The position numbers and the translations under genes were made by a program. A model generated the notes under the pieces. The model made no database searches. It saw only the letters and a program-made list of their open reading frames with translations, and was not told the DNA's origin. A stretch of 64,000 nucleotides of DNA, taken from assembly GCA_965200435.1 (NCBI GenBank), contig OZ241337.1, positions 992,001 through 1,056,000 of the forward strand. The letters run 5' to 3'. This DNA is from Bin75 sp965200435 (GTDB lineage Bacteria; Nitrospirota; Nitrospiria; Nitrospirales; UBA8639). Shown one piece after another: positions 8,061 through 17,426 of this stretch (the first letter of the stretch is position 1; every line of letters starts with the position of its first letter).

Positions 8061-9440
8061 ATGGTTGCGATTCATCCGAGCGGGTCGACTCTCTACTTCA
8101 TTGATGTCCGGGCAAAAGCGCCGTTTCGATTCGGGAAGGAAACGCTCGAGCGGGTCACGTGTGCCCGCGTGCTATTTGAAGTGGAGGAGGCCTCTCGCGG
8201 TCCTTTTCGAGGTTGGGGAGAGGTGCCTCTCTCCGCGCAATGGGCGTGGCCCAGCGACGTTCCGTTATCGGAACGCGAAGCGGCCTTGCGGCAATTCTGT
8301 TGTGAAGTGCTTGATGCGTGGTCGGCCTGTGAGACCAGCGGACACCCGCTCACGCTCGGACAGGCATTCCTTCGTCAAACGTTGCCGGAGTTGCTGCGTT
8401 CATTTAACGCGCGGCGAAGGGTTGAAAGCCGGTTGCCCTATCTGGCGGCCTTGATGTGCTGTGCGCCCTTCGATCTTGCGCTCCACGATGCGTATGGCCA
8501 CGCCGCGGGTCGGTCGATCTACGACTGCTACTCCGCTCGCGACCTGCCGGACGATCTGACCGCCTACATCGACAATGGAGACACCGGCTTCAGAGGCTTG
8601 TACCCGAGCGATTTTCTTTCATATGGGACAAGCAGGATTGCCGCATGGCATGCTGTCGGGGGGATGGATACGTTGTCCGGAAACACGCGGGTTTCCGAGG
8701 AGCCGGGAAATTGGTTTCCCACGACCTTGGAAGAGTGGATAGGCAAGGACCAACTGAGCCGGCTGAAAATCAAGTTGAGCGGAACGGATTTCGACTGGGA
8801 CTGCGAGCGGGTTCTGAACGTGGCCGACGTGGCCATGCCGCGCGGGGTCACAATGTTAGGCTTGGATTTTAACGGGATGGTAACGGACCCCACCTACGTG
8901 GAACATCTGTTCGAGCGTGTCTCCAAGACCAGGCCCCACGTCCTGGACGCGCTTTGCTACATAGAAGAACCCTTTGCCCCGGAATTACTGGATCGCGGCA
9001 CGGACGTGTCTTCCGTCGCGAAGTGGGCCCCTTGCGTGCTCGATGAAAGCGCCCATGATTGGCGCGTGCTCGGGAAGGCAAGCGAACTCGGATACTCGGG
9101 AGTGGTGCTGAAAACGTGTAAAACCCAGACGGAAGCACTGTTGACGATGAGTTGGGCCAAGCGCCACGGCATGGTGGTGTTAACCCAGGACCTGACCAAT
9201 CCCATGCTGGCACAAATCGCGCACGTCCAACTCGGGGCTCATGCTTCTCCTGACGTTGGCCTGGAGACCAATTCCATGCAGTTTTATCCTGACGCTTCCG
9301 CGGACGAAGCCAGGGTCCATCCGAGGTTGTATCAACGGGTGGGCGGGTTTCTCGACCTCAGGACGATCAGCGGTCACGGATTCGGGTACAGGATCGAAGA
9401 GATCGATCGTCAACTCCCGGACCCTGCCAGAGCGTCATGA
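8061..9440 (+). CDS. enolase-superfamily enzyme (mandelate racemase/muconate lactonizing type)
   Basis: A 459-residue protein with the enolase-superfamily plan: an N-terminal capping domain and a C-terminal barrel. Barrel residues expected to act in catalysis or Mg2+ binding are visible: the lysine motif RLKIKLSG, Asp in MLGLDFNG, Glu in CYIEEPFA, Asp/Glu in VLDESAHDW and Lys in GVVLKTCKTQ. This resembles dipeptide epimerase or muconate cycloisomerase relatives, but it is longer than the usual 350-400 residues and the substrate is unknown. ATG 8061 is preferred over the upstream frame because the upstream part is repeat DNA. It is followed 73 bp later by an oxidoreductase gene, suggesting one carbohydrate or acid pathway. 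Confidence 0.75.
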   Translation: MVAIHPSGSTLYFIDVRAKAPFRFGKETLERVTCARVLFEVEEASRGPFRGWGEVPLSAQWAWPSDVPLSEREAALRQFCCEVLDAWSACETSGHPLTLGQAFLRQTLPELLRSFNARRRVESRLPYLAALMCCAPFDLALHDAYGHAAGRSIYDCYSARDLPDDLTAYIDNGDTGFRGLYPSDFLSYGTSRIAAWHAVGGMDTLSGNTRVSEEPGNWFPTTLEEWIGKDQLSRLKIKLSGTDFDWDCERVLNVADVAMPRGVTMLGLDFNGMVTDPTYVEHLFERVSKTRPHVLDALCYIEEPFAPELLDRGTDVSSVAKWAPCVLDESAHDWRVLGKASELGYSGVVLKTCKTQTEALLTMSWAKRHGMVVLTQDLTNPMLAQIAHVQLGAHASPDVGLETNSMQFYPDASADEARVHPRLYQRVGGFLDLRTISGHGFGYRIEEIDRQLPDPARAS

Positions 9441-9513
9441 GCACGCTGCCGGTGCCGGATGCACCCGGTTGGGTGTCCGTACGTTCTGAAATGTTTCGAC
9501 AGGTGAGACTGGG

Positions 9514-10590
9514 TTGAACAAGGACTTCGAACTCATCGGAATCGTCGGGTGCGGCAAGATGGGTCGCATCTATCGTAAGGTCTTCGACCCGTTATGTGAC
9601 CGTTTCGTGATTGTTGACCCTCGAGCGACTGATGACAGGGAAACCCGGTCCTACGCGACGTTGGATGACGTCCCCGGAGCCCTCTTCAATCGTGTGCAAG
9701 TCTGGTGCATCTGTACGCCTACGCAAAACCACTTCGAAAGCCTGGGAACGGTTCTGTCGAGGAATCCTTGCGCGCGGGTCATCGTTGAGAAGCCGGCTTG
9801 TCTGAGTGCTGAGGTCGCCCCCTTCCAGGCTCTTCTCAAGCAATACCGCGAGTCGCGTGTCCTGATAAACCGGCAGTACGCCGATTCCCGCGCCGTCCGG
9901 GAAATGGTGAATGCCTTCAAGCGATACGACGTTGAGCACGCGGATCTGATTCGCATCGAGTTCAGTAAGGATCGCCGGCCCGATATCGAGGCGGGCAGAT
10001 TCGTTGACTCGCACTTCGGCGTCCTTGGATACGAATGGTCGCACATCCTGACGATCACGCAACAACTCCTCGGCAAAGACCAGTGGACGACATACAGGGA
10101 TACGCCATCGGATCTGCAGGCGACCTTCGATCCCGTCCAATTCGTCTCCGAACTCGAAGAACGGACGGTGTTACCTTCAGGAACGAAGCTCGTGCTCAGG
10201 TCTTCGATGCTGGGCCATTACGAATTTGCCTCATTCGTTCCTTATGACCAACTGATATGCCATCGTTACATTGAGGTCAACGCCGGAACGCTCCGGTTCA
10301 GGCTGCAATTGGAACCTCATGACGAGACACGGTTCACCGGCCGGCTTTTCGAAAATCACTTCCGGATCGAGGATGGCAGTGAACCGTTGCACGACTCGAT
10401 CATCCTAGACCCTTTTTTGCCGAGATTTCTGCAATTGACCTTGAACCAGCTTTTCCGAACCGACTGTCCGCCGATCGACTGGACACCGCTTGAAACCATC
10501 ATCTCAACAAGAAATGCGTTGCGAAGTCACGACGCCCGGAACAACCTAGTGTCCCCGGCAAAAACAAGATTGGGGACCGGCCCTGACTGA
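9514..10590 (+). CDS. Gfo/Idh/MocA-family oxidoreductase
   Basis: A 358-residue NAD(P)-dependent oxidoreductase. The N-terminal Rossmann motif is IGIVGCGKMGRIY and the family EKP motif appears in VIVEKPACLS. The C-terminal half is the beta-sheet substrate domain. No ATG fits; the TTG at 9514 is preceded by AGGTGAGACTGGG and is the best start. The family acts on sugars and cyclitols, and the neighbouring enolase-superfamily enzyme is consistent with a sugar-acid or surface-sugar pathway, though neither substrate is known. Confidence 0.8.
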   Translation: MNKDFELIGIVGCGKMGRIYRKVFDPLCDRFVIVDPRATDDRETRSYATLDDVPGALFNRVQVWCICTPTQNHFESLGTVLSRNPCARVIVEKPACLSAEVAPFQALLKQYRESRVLINRQYADSRAVREMVNAFKRYDVEHADLIRIEFSKDRRPDIEAGRFVDSHFGVLGYEWSHILTITQQLLGKDQWTTYRDTPSDLQATFDPVQFVSELEERTVLPSGTKLVLRSSMLGHYEFASFVPYDQLICHRYIEVNAGTLRFRLQLEPHDETRFTGRLFENHFRIEDGSEPLHDSIILDPFLPRFLQLTLNQLFRTDCPPIDWTPLETIISTRNALRSHDARNNLVSPAKTRLGTGPD

Positions 10591-10619
10591 TGCGCAGTGT
10601 TTTCGGGGACGGTCCGTTA

Positions 10620-10982
10620 TCACGACGGCTTTTTCTTCTCCGCCCGGGATTTTTTGTTGACGGCACGTTCTGTCCGAACGGCAGGAGTATCCGTCCGGCT
10701 CTTTCGAAGCCACCTCAAACGCTTCATCAACAGGGCAAAACCGCCCCCTGCGCCAAGACCGACCACCATCCAATCCACCCAAGACCAGTCCTGCTCAGGC
10801 AAAGCAGGATCAGGGGCGGTCAGTGCTGCCACCAGCAACGTGCCCCCTGAAATGCCGCCATAGAATGCGACGGCCTTCCATCGACTTTTGAAGCGCGACA
10901 GGGTAGGGTACAGCGCGACAATGCACGTCAACGAAAAACTGAAAACCGAGACGATGGTGGCCAGTATGGAGAGTCCCTTCAT
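10620..10982 (-). CDS. hypothetical small membrane protein
   Basis: A 120-residue protein with three predicted membrane segments at about residues 4-26, 38-57 and 70-88, ending in a strongly basic tail rich in Arg and Lys. No family is recognised. It is convergent with the oxidoreductase gene, with 29 bp between the stops. Confidence 0.55.
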   Translation of the reverse strand: MKGLSILATIVSVFSFSLTCIVALYPTLSRFKSRWKAVAFYGGISGGTLLVAALTAPDPALPEQDWSWVDWMVVGLGAGGGFALLMKRLRWLRKSRTDTPAVRTERAVNKKSRAEKKKPS

Positions 10983-11381
10983 GCTCGCGACGTGATTCCT
11001 TCAAAAACAGCCCGGCTGCCCGAGAGAGGCGGCAGGCGCTGACATTTCTGCGGCGGTCTCGCTCATTTGTCGACAGCCTTTGTGGATAAACCTCATGCTT
11101 TGGGTCAGCCTGCGCGCGTCATGTGAAAAAGCCTCCGTCACATCAGTGATATTTTCATGACATATTGAAATATAGATACAAATACACGTGTATATTTCAA
11201 GGCTACTATATATAGTGGGAAAATATTTTTTGACGAAATGCGCAAAAAAACGTGCTGTTGGATCGCTATGCCATCATGCGGATATGAAATGAGTATTCTA
11301 AAAAAGTTTTCACTATTTTATCCCCATATTCTTGGGAAAGATCTATTCGGCTTCAATTTTGCGAGGGAATGGGTTTGAATC
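10983..11381. other. AT-rich intergenic region with palindromes and a DnaA-box-like site
   Basis: The 400 bp between two divergent genes are clearly more AT-rich than the surroundings. TGTGGATAA at 11081-11089 is the complement of the DnaA-box consensus TTATCCACA. TGAAATATA and TATATTTCA (about 11166-11199) form an imperfectly spaced inverted repeat, and CTATATATAG is a short palindrome at about 11204-11213. This probably contains promoters for the kinase gene and the small membrane protein. One DnaA box is not enough to call an origin. Confidence 0.45.
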
Positions 11382-12914
11382 ATGAAACCCAATGATTCGC
11401 TCACGCTTCTCCGAGCCCTGCAACAGCCTCATCTTTATCCTCATCCTGTCACGCATTTCGACTTGCGGGAAACTCATATTTCCTGGGTCCTTCTGACCGA
11501 ACCCTTTGCCTACAAGATCAAAAAACCTGTCAATTTCGGGTTTGTGAACTTTTCTTCTCTCGCCCAACGCCATTCTTTTTGTCATGAGGAGATTCGCTTG
11601 AACCGGCGGTCGGCCCCGGACCTCTACGTGGACGTGCTTCCGATTTCCGGAACGCCTGAGCACCCGCTGCTGGACGGACACGGCGAGCCCTTCGAGTTCG
11701 CCGTGAAAATGCGGCAGTTCACAGCCGAGGCCACCTTGGACCACGTGCTGTCTCAGGTTCGACTCGAACAGGTCGATCAATTAGCCCGGGATATCGCAAC
11801 GTTTCATCGCAACAGTGCTGAGGCAGGCCCGGACACGCCCTTTGGAACCACCGGGTTGATTGCCCGGGTCATCGCAGAAGTCTTTGAACAGATCCCCGCT
11901 CATAGCCCCTTTTCCGAACATCAGCGATCGCTGGAGCAACTTCGGCACTGGCTCACGCACTTCCACACTGTCCGTGACGGTGATTTTGAGAAACGAAAAG
12001 CGACGGGGTTCGTCCGAGAGTGCCACGGCGATCTTCACCTGGCCAATCTTGTGCTCCTTCGGGACCGGATTGTCGTATTCGACGGCATCGAGTTCAGCGA
12101 ACGTCTGCGATGGATCGACGTCATCAACGACGTGGCGTTTACGGTGATGGATTTCCAGGCCAGAGGAAAGCCGGCGATGGCAAGGCGATTCCTGAATCGA
12201 TATCTCGAATTCACGGGGGACTATGAAGGTCTGGATCTGCTGCCGTTTTACGAAGTCTACCGGGCTCTTGTCCGGGTGAAAGTCGCGGGCCTTACGTTCG
12301 GCCAAGCCCGTGGCCAGGCCCCCGGGCCTTCGTCCCACGCGGACGACTTCGTTCGCTATCTCGCGACTGCCCGAACCTTGACCGAATCCAACGCGCCCTG
12401 GCTCGTGATCATGCATGGGGTATCCGGCACCGGGAAATCGACCGTCTCGGAAACGCTGTTGGAACACGCCGGGGCCATCCGTCTCCGGTCGGACGTCGAA
12501 CGCAAACGCTTGTTCGGTTTATCGCCTTTGGATCAGAGTTCCGCAGAATTAAAGCCCGCCGTCTATGGGATGGAGACGACGCGAAAGACGTACGACCGCC
12601 TGCACGCCCTTGCCGGGCAACTCCTGCTGTCCGGATATCCGGTCATCGTGGATGCGACTTTTTTGAAACGGCGGCATCGGGATGCGTTCAGAAAACTGGC
12701 TGCCTCACTGAACGTCCCGTTCCTGATCCTGGATATGCAGGCAACCCCGGCCACCCTGCGCCAACGAGTCACCGCAAGAGCCGGGGAGCCGGATAACGTC
12801 TCAGAGGCCGACCTGCCAGTCCTCAAACAACAGGAGCAGGCCCAAGAACCGCTCGGGCCGGACGAACGAGCCGTGAGCCGTGACCGTCCTGCTTCACGCA
12901 GGAATCCCTTTTGA
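11382..12914 (+). CDS. fusion of aminoglycoside-phosphotransferase-like and P-loop kinase domains
   Basis: A 510-residue two-domain protein. Residues 1-330 form an APH-like kinase fold with RECHGDLHLANLVLL (catalytic loop) and VVFDGIEFSERLRWIDV (metal-binding Asp). Residues 340-490 form a P-loop kinase with Walker A HGVSGTGKST and a later VIVDATFLKRRHR block typical of gluconate-kinase or polynucleotide-kinase-like folds. The same fusion is widespread in bacteria and is usually annotated as a bifunctional APH/ATP-binding protein of unknown substrate. The ATG at 11382 lies just after the AT-rich region. It is convergent with the CBS-domain gene. Confidence 0.82.
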   Translation: MKPNDSLTLLRALQQPHLYPHPVTHFDLRETHISWVLLTEPFAYKIKKPVNFGFVNFSSLAQRHSFCHEEIRLNRRSAPDLYVDVLPISGTPEHPLLDGHGEPFEFAVKMRQFTAEATLDHVLSQVRLEQVDQLARDIATFHRNSAEAGPDTPFGTTGLIARVIAEVFEQIPAHSPFSEHQRSLEQLRHWLTHFHTVRDGDFEKRKATGFVRECHGDLHLANLVLLRDRIVVFDGIEFSERLRWIDVINDVAFTVMDFQARGKPAMARRFLNRYLEFTGDYEGLDLLPFYEVYRALVRVKVAGLTFGQARGQAPGPSSHADDFVRYLATARTLTESNAPWLVIMHGVSGTGKSTVSETLLEHAGAIRLRSDVERKRLFGLSPLDQSSAELKPAVYGMETTRKTYDRLHALAGQLLLSGYPVIVDATFLKRRHRDAFRKLAASLNVPFLILDMQATPATLRQRVTARAGEPDNVSEADLPVLKQQEQAQEPLGPDERAVSRDRPASRRNPF

Positions 12915-12954
12915 CCCTACTGAGGTGGTAGAACGGCTCGAGGCGAAACGGGGG

Positions 12955-12970
12955 AACACCCCAGGGTGTT
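12955..12970. terminator. possible bidirectional hairpin between convergent genes
   Basis: AACACCC and GGGTGTT form a perfect 7-bp stem with a CA loop, placed between two convergent stop codons (12914 and 12980). No T run follows on either strand, so it is at best an atypical terminator. Confidence 0.3.
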
Positions 12971-12979
12971 ATGACTGAG

Positions 12980-13750
12980 TTACGTCACCCCTGAATAATA
13001 GCGCAGAATATCCGACACGGAAATCAGGCCGATGATTTTCCCACTTTCGGTCACACACACGTGACGAGTCGCTTTTTCTTTCATTAATCGCACGACTGTG
13101 ACGATTGACTCACTGGTTTCTATCGTCAGCAGAGGTTCGCGCATGCAGGTTTTGACCGTCGTTGTCGCGGGATCGATCCCGTGGGCCACCACCTCCCGAC
13201 TCAATTCGGTTTCCGTGATGCTTCCGATGAATTCATCTCCACTATCGACCAACAACGAGCCGATTTTCCACGTCTGTAATAATTCTCCGGCTTCCCGAAG
13301 CGTGGCATCATGCGGCACGGATCGAATCACCTTGGACATAAAGTCACTCACGGTGGGGCCGCTCATGGTCTGAGCGCGCCGGACTGAACCGGTCTGCGCC
13401 CGGCGAGCCTCCAAATCCGCGATGCAACTTTCCAGCACCCGCTGTCGTTGTCGGAGGGCTTCCCGTTCATTATCCAGACCTGCCCCTTCCGGAGCTTCAT
13501 CCGAGAGATTGACCAGCCCCCCGGCTTCTCCCAACTGAGCATATTCATAGGCTTCCAACATACTCGAGGAACTTCCCAACACCTCGGCAATGAGTTCTTC
13601 GGCAGTCAAATCAAACTCGGCTAGAGATGAATGCGCGGACGAGCCGCCGACAATAAACGTCTTCAAGTTCGCGAGTTGTTGACGAAACCGTTCGATATGC
13701 TGATCGAGCGCACCGCTTTTTTCTTTAACGGACCCTTGTGTTTTATCCAT
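12980..13750 (-). CDS. CBS-domain protein with N-terminal helical region
   Basis: A 256-residue protein. Residues 1-125 are helical and acidic with no clear family. Residues 133-250 are a tandem CBS pair: TVSDFMSKVIRSVPHDATLR...IGSLLVDSGDEFIGSITETEL, then TVKTCMREPLLTIETSESIV...HVCVTESGKIIGLISVSDIL. CBS pairs bind adenosine nucleotides and act as sensors in other proteins; here no catalytic domain is attached, so it is likely a stand-alone regulator. The ATG at 13750 starts MDKTQGSVKEK. The 208 bp upstream, up to the HPF-like gene, should hold both divergent promoters. Confidence 0.82.
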   Translation of the reverse strand: MDKTQGSVKEKSGALDQHIERFRQQLANLKTFIVGGSSAHSSLAEFDLTAEELIAEVLGSSSSMLEAYEYAQLGEAGGLVNLSDEAPEGAGLDNEREALRQRQRVLESCIADLEARRAQTGSVRRAQTMSGPTVSDFMSKVIRSVPHDATLREAGELLQTWKIGSLLVDSGDEFIGSITETELSREVVAHGIDPATTTVKTCMREPLLTIETSESIVTVVRLMKEKATRHVCVTESGKIIGLISVSDILRYYSGVT

Positions 13751-13958
13751 GACGCCCCCTCTGAAGTCTGGAATGGTACCTCATACGGCTGTGGGTACAC
13801 AAGATTGAAATGCAAAGATTCCTCACGTGGTGGTGGGTTTTTGTCTTACCGGCGCACAATCGTTCATGACAATAGACGGTCGTTCATGAGATAATTGAGG
13901 GAGGTGATGTCGTTAAACCCTCATGATCGCGAATTAACGTAAGCGGAGGAGGAAGACG

Positions 13959-14294
13959 ATGGATTTGAAAATTGACAGCCGAAACGTCGGAATGACGCCG
14001 AGATGGAAACAGGAGATCCAAGACCGGATTACCACGCTCCAAACAGAGTACGACAACATCACCCATGCCCGTATTACCCTTACCAAAAATCCACATCACA
14101 AAAAAGGGGACGATAACGCCGAAGCGCTGATCGTTCTGAATCTGCCGCCACGCCATACGGTGACCGCACGGAAAGAGGCCAAGAGTTTCGAGGAAGCCAT
14201 TCGCTCCGTGTTCAAGGCCGTGACGACGGAAATCAAGAAATTTCGCGAACGACCCAATTTATCCAAACCCGTCAAAATCCAAGAACCCGAGTAA
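13959..14294 (+). CDS. HPF/RaiA-family ribosome-associated protein
   Basis: A 111-residue protein with the ribosome hibernation factor (S30AE/sigma-54 modulation) fold: MDLKIDSRNVGMTPRWKQEI at the start, a middle strand ARITLTKNPHHKKGDD and KSFEEAIRSVFKAVTTEIKK at the end. It is a short form with no C-terminal dimerisation domain. It would bind the 30S subunit under stress. A GGAGGAGGAAGACG ribosome-binding region precedes the ATG. IS copy 2 is inserted 80 bp after its stop. Confidence 0.75.
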   Translation: MDLKIDSRNVGMTPRWKQEIQDRITTLQTEYDNITHARITLTKNPHHKKGDDNAEALIVLNLPPRHTVTARKEAKSFEEAIRSVFKAVTTEIKKFRERPNLSKPVKIQEPE

Positions 14295-14374
14295 CCGCAG
14301 AGCACCTCTTCACAGCATCTTCGGAAAATAACCGGGAGACTTGGGCCAAAAATCGCCATGAGCCTGCCCTCGAC

Positions 14375-15412
14375 TGTATGGGTCCACCACATTTGGCACT
14401 CGGGTTGGTGGTGAATCAGGAATTGTACCGGAGATTGCCGCCCAAGGCTATGGTGGGGCAACACGGTATTGTAGGCCAGCAACCAATCGGCCAGTTTGCG
14501 GTTAAAGGCCGCCAAATCGTCAACCAGCAAGTCCTCGTGGTAATCCACGAACTGTTCTTGGAGGGTGCGATTGAACCGTTCGACATGCGCATTCATTTTG
14601 GGGGAGCGTGGATAGGTCCACCAATGGGTGATGCCGTAGGCGTCGAGGCGCTGCTGGAAGTGGCCGTGGAACTCGGCGCCGTTGGCCGAGAGGAGGAATT
14701 GAGGCGGGGTAGGGAGCAGGGTACACAGGGCCTCGAGGCCGACCGCGGCGTGGCGGCTGGAGGCGGTGGCGGTGGCCCAGGCGAGGGCGAAGCGACTGTA
14801 GGGATCGAGGAAGGCGAACACGTAGCGCCGTAGGCCTGCGTGGAGCCGGACCACGGTATCACAGGCGAACAGGACCAGCGGTTGGGTGGGGCGCGGCCGG
14901 GGCGGCCGGGTCTTGCGGGGCCGGGCGGCGGGCTTGGGGCGGCCGCGGGCATCGAGGCGGAGCGGGGCTTGGCGCATGTGGTCGGGAGCCCGGGCGATCA
15001 GGCGCCCGATGGTGGAGACACTGGGGAGGGGCCGGCCCTGCTGCGTACACCAGGGCTGCAGCAGGACGTGCAGCTTGGCCTTCCCGAGGTTGGGGTACGT
15101 GGTCCGGAGCCGGCGGATCTCCTGGCTCAGGGCGGGCGGCCACCGGGCCTGCCGCCGCCGGTGCGGGGCCCGGGAGCGGGCGGCCAGGGCGTGCGGCTCG
15201 CCTCCGGCCTGGGTGAGCGTCCGCTGCCACCGGTAGAGGGTGCGGCGGCTCACCCCAAACGCCTCCCTCGTCGCGACCAGGCCGTGCCGAGCCCAAAACT
15301 GCAGAATAGTGAATCGGTGTTGAGCCTCGTGGGGTATCATGTCCCCACGAGGCCTGAATTGAGCTAGTCGGTAAAACCCCCGGATGCGGAAGCCGACATG
15401 GTGGATTTGCAT
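14375..15412 (-). pseudogene. IS481 transposase lacking the second DDE aspartate
   Basis: The ATG at 15412 follows AGGAGGAG. The frame is open through the whole element and past its right end, so the protein has no stop inside the IS and would continue to 14096 in flanking DNA. The expected catalytic triad is Asp185 (FACDTVVR), Asp243 and Glu278 (AHVERFNRT), counted from that ATG. Residue 243 is Ala: the block reads LLSANGAEFHG, where the other copies have LLSDNGPEFQG. Without this aspartate, strand transfer should fail, so the copy is probably dead although its frame is intact. Confidence 0.8.
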
Positions 15413-15461
15413 GGCCTCTCCTCCTGTTTCGAGGAGTGCCAAATGTTTCTGAACTTATACA
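14375..15461 (-). mobile_element. IS481-family insertion sequence, copy 2 (1087 bp, diverged, 5-bp TSD)
   Basis: The element has the same ends as copy 1 and is flanked by the target duplication TCGAC at 14370-14374 and 15462-15466. It differs from copies 1, 3 and 4 at many bases and amino acids, but matches the partial copy at the right edge of the window, so the genome carries at least two IS481 lineages. The sequence is strongly GC-rich, above the surrounding genes. Confidence 0.92.
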
Positions 15462-15536
15462 TCGACATCTCTCATCGAGGGATAGCGCAGCGACAAAAGA
15501 GGAGGGAGCCTGGGCCGTCACTCTCCGCGACCATTC

Positions 15537-15581
15537 CTCCTTCACCAACGACCCGAGTGCCAAAGGTGGTGGTCCCATACA
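15537..15581 (+). repeat. solo IS481 right-end remnant
   Basis: The stretch CCGAGTGCCAAAGGTGGTGG followed by TCCCATACA matches the right terminus of the IS481 copies (GAGTGCCAAATGTGGTGG...CCATACA) with few changes, preceded by TTCACCAACGACC, which matches the end of the transposase gene. No matching left end is present nearby, so this is a leftover of an older insertion. Confidence 0.75.
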
Positions 15582-15612
15582 TGTTGTTGACACGATCATA
15601 CACGGGGTGCGA

Positions 15613-15757
15613 AGGAACCTCTGATTTCGTGTGATAGCGGGATGCAGGGCAAGGCGTCCCGAGGCGAAACCCGAAGCTTCTCAGAGAGAGAGGTGAGGGG
15701 TGAGCGAGGACACCACGCCGCCATGCGCCCGATCGTGCACGAAATCAAAGGTTCCCT
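15613..15757 (-). repeat. MITE-like repeat, copy 2 (145 bp)
   Basis: This copy is in the opposite orientation to copies 1, 3, 4 and 5. It has the same terminal inverted repeats (AGGAACCTCTGATTTCGTGT at the left) and the same core. Together with the IS end remnant it fills the 474-bp gap between IS copy 2 and the RRM gene; the remainder shows nothing recognisable. Confidence 0.85.
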
Positions 15758-15935
15758 AAGAGGCTCACCGAAGACGACCGGTCGCCAAGGCAGGTTGGCG
15801 GAGGAGAATCGCACACCATATCCTGCAAAGGGAAGCCCCTGACATCAATGGACTCCTGAGCCGGCATTCTCCGGATCGCGCGCCGTTGTGTTCGATTCCT
15901 TGTTACACTTTTACTTCTACACGATGGAGGGATGA

Positions 15936-16208
15936 GTGAATCAAAAGCTATACGTTGGGAACCTGTCCTATGCGACGACGGACCAGGAATTACAGGAGTT
16001 GTTTGCCCAACACGGAACTGTCCAATCCGCCAACGTGGTCACTGATCGATATGCCGGACGGTCCAGAGGGTTCGGATTTGTGGAAATGGGAAGCGGGGAA
16101 GAAGCGCAGCGAGCCATTGAGGCGCTCAATGGAACAGACTTTAAAGGCAGAAATCTCGTGGTGAATGAGGCGCGGCCCAAGGAAAAATCTTTTCCCCCAC
16201 GACGGTAA
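15936..16208 (+). CDS. RNA-binding protein with one RRM domain
   Basis: A 90-residue protein that is almost entirely one RNA recognition motif. RNP2 is KLYVGNLSYA (residues 4-13) and RNP1 is RGFGFVEM (residues 44-51), with the expected aromatic residues for stacking on RNA. This small single-RRM type is common in cyanobacteria and in several other phyla, where it is linked to cold or RNA metabolism. The start is GTG at 15936, supported by GGAGG 5 nt upstream. It stands alone, with IS copy 3 inserted 131 bp downstream. Confidence 0.9.
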   Translation: MNQKLYVGNLSYATTDQELQELFAQHGTVQSANVVTDRYAGRSRGFGFVEMGSGEEAQRAIEALNGTDFKGRNLVVNEARPKEKSFPPRR

Positions 16209-16339
16209 CGCCTGAACGCAAGCTCCCGGCAATCCTTTACCAAAAGCGGGGATCACCTCAAGACCACGAAAAGAGGCATTCCGGCTTTCCTCTGCACGAT
16301 TCCTGGCGTTTGATTCGAATGCTCCGGCAAGGTTAAGCC

Positions 16340-17426
16340 TGTATAAGTTCAGAAACCTTTGGCACTCCTCGAAACAGGAGGAGAGGCCATGCAAATCCAC
16401 CATGTCGGCTATCGCATCAGGGGGTTTTATCGACTAACGCAATTCGGGCATCGTTGGGACATGATACCCCACGAAGCCCATCACCGACTCAAGATTCTGC
16501 ACTTTTGCGCCCGGCATGGCCCAGCCGCGACGGGGGAGGCCTTTGGCGTCAGCCGCCGGACGCTTTATCGCTGGCAGCGGGCGCTCACTCAGGCTGGCGG
16601 GGACCCGCAGGCGTTGGCCGTCCGCTCTAGGGCCCCCCACCGGCGGCGGCAGGCCACGTGGCCACCCGCCCTGAGCCAAGCGATCCGGCGGCTACGCACC
16701 ACGTATCCCAACCGTGGGAAGGCCAAGCTGCACGTCCTACTGCGGCCGTGGTGTGCGCAGCACGGGCTAGCCCTCCCCAGGGTCTCCACCATCGGGCGCC
16801 TGATCGCCCGCGCCCCGGACCGGATGCGGCACACGCCGAGCCGCCTGGATGCCCGGGGCCGGCCCAAACCCCGGACACGGCGCCGGAAATCCCGCCCGCC
16901 CCGGCCCCGCCCCGCCCCGCCCCTGGCGGTCTTGGCCGGCGATCCCGTTGTGCGGCTCCACGCCGGACTCCGCCGCTACCTATTCACCTTCATCGATCCC
17001 TGCAGTCGCTTCGCCTTCGCTGTGGCCACCGCCACCGCCTCCAGCCGCCATGCCACCCACGCCCTCGATGCACTCTGTGCGTTGCTCCCGGCCCCACCCC
17101 GGGTCCTCCTCTCCGATAACGGCCCGGAGTTCCAGGGGCATTTCCAGCACCGGCTCGATGAGCGCGGCATCACCCACTGGTGGACGTATCCCCGATCCCC
17201 GAAAATGAACGCTCATGCGGAACGGTTCAATCGCACCCTGCAAGAGACCTTCGTGGACTACCACGAGGATCTGCTGTTCGACGATTTGGCGGCCTTTAAC
17301 CGCAAACTGGCCGATTGGTTGCTGGCCTACAATACCGTGTTGCCCCACCATAGCCTTGGGCGGCAATCTCCGGTACAATCCCTGATTCACCACCAACCCG
17401 AGTGCCAAATGTGGTGGACCCATACA
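16340..17426 (+). mobile_element. IS481-family insertion sequence, copy 3 (1087 bp, 5-bp TSD)
   Basis: The element begins TGTATAAGTTCAG and ends CCATACA, with the target duplication AAGCC at 16335-16339 and 17427-17431. It is nearly identical to copies 1 and 4. It lies in opposite orientation to copy 1 and in the same orientation as copy 4, so it can recombine with both. Confidence 0.93.

Noticed and set aside
11081..11089. Replication origin in the AT-rich gap
   Set aside because: Only one perfect DnaA box is seen and no dnaA, dnaN or gyr genes are nearby.
12955..12970. Strong rho-independent terminator
   Set aside because: The stem is perfect but short and has no T tract, so it is listed only as a weak candidate.
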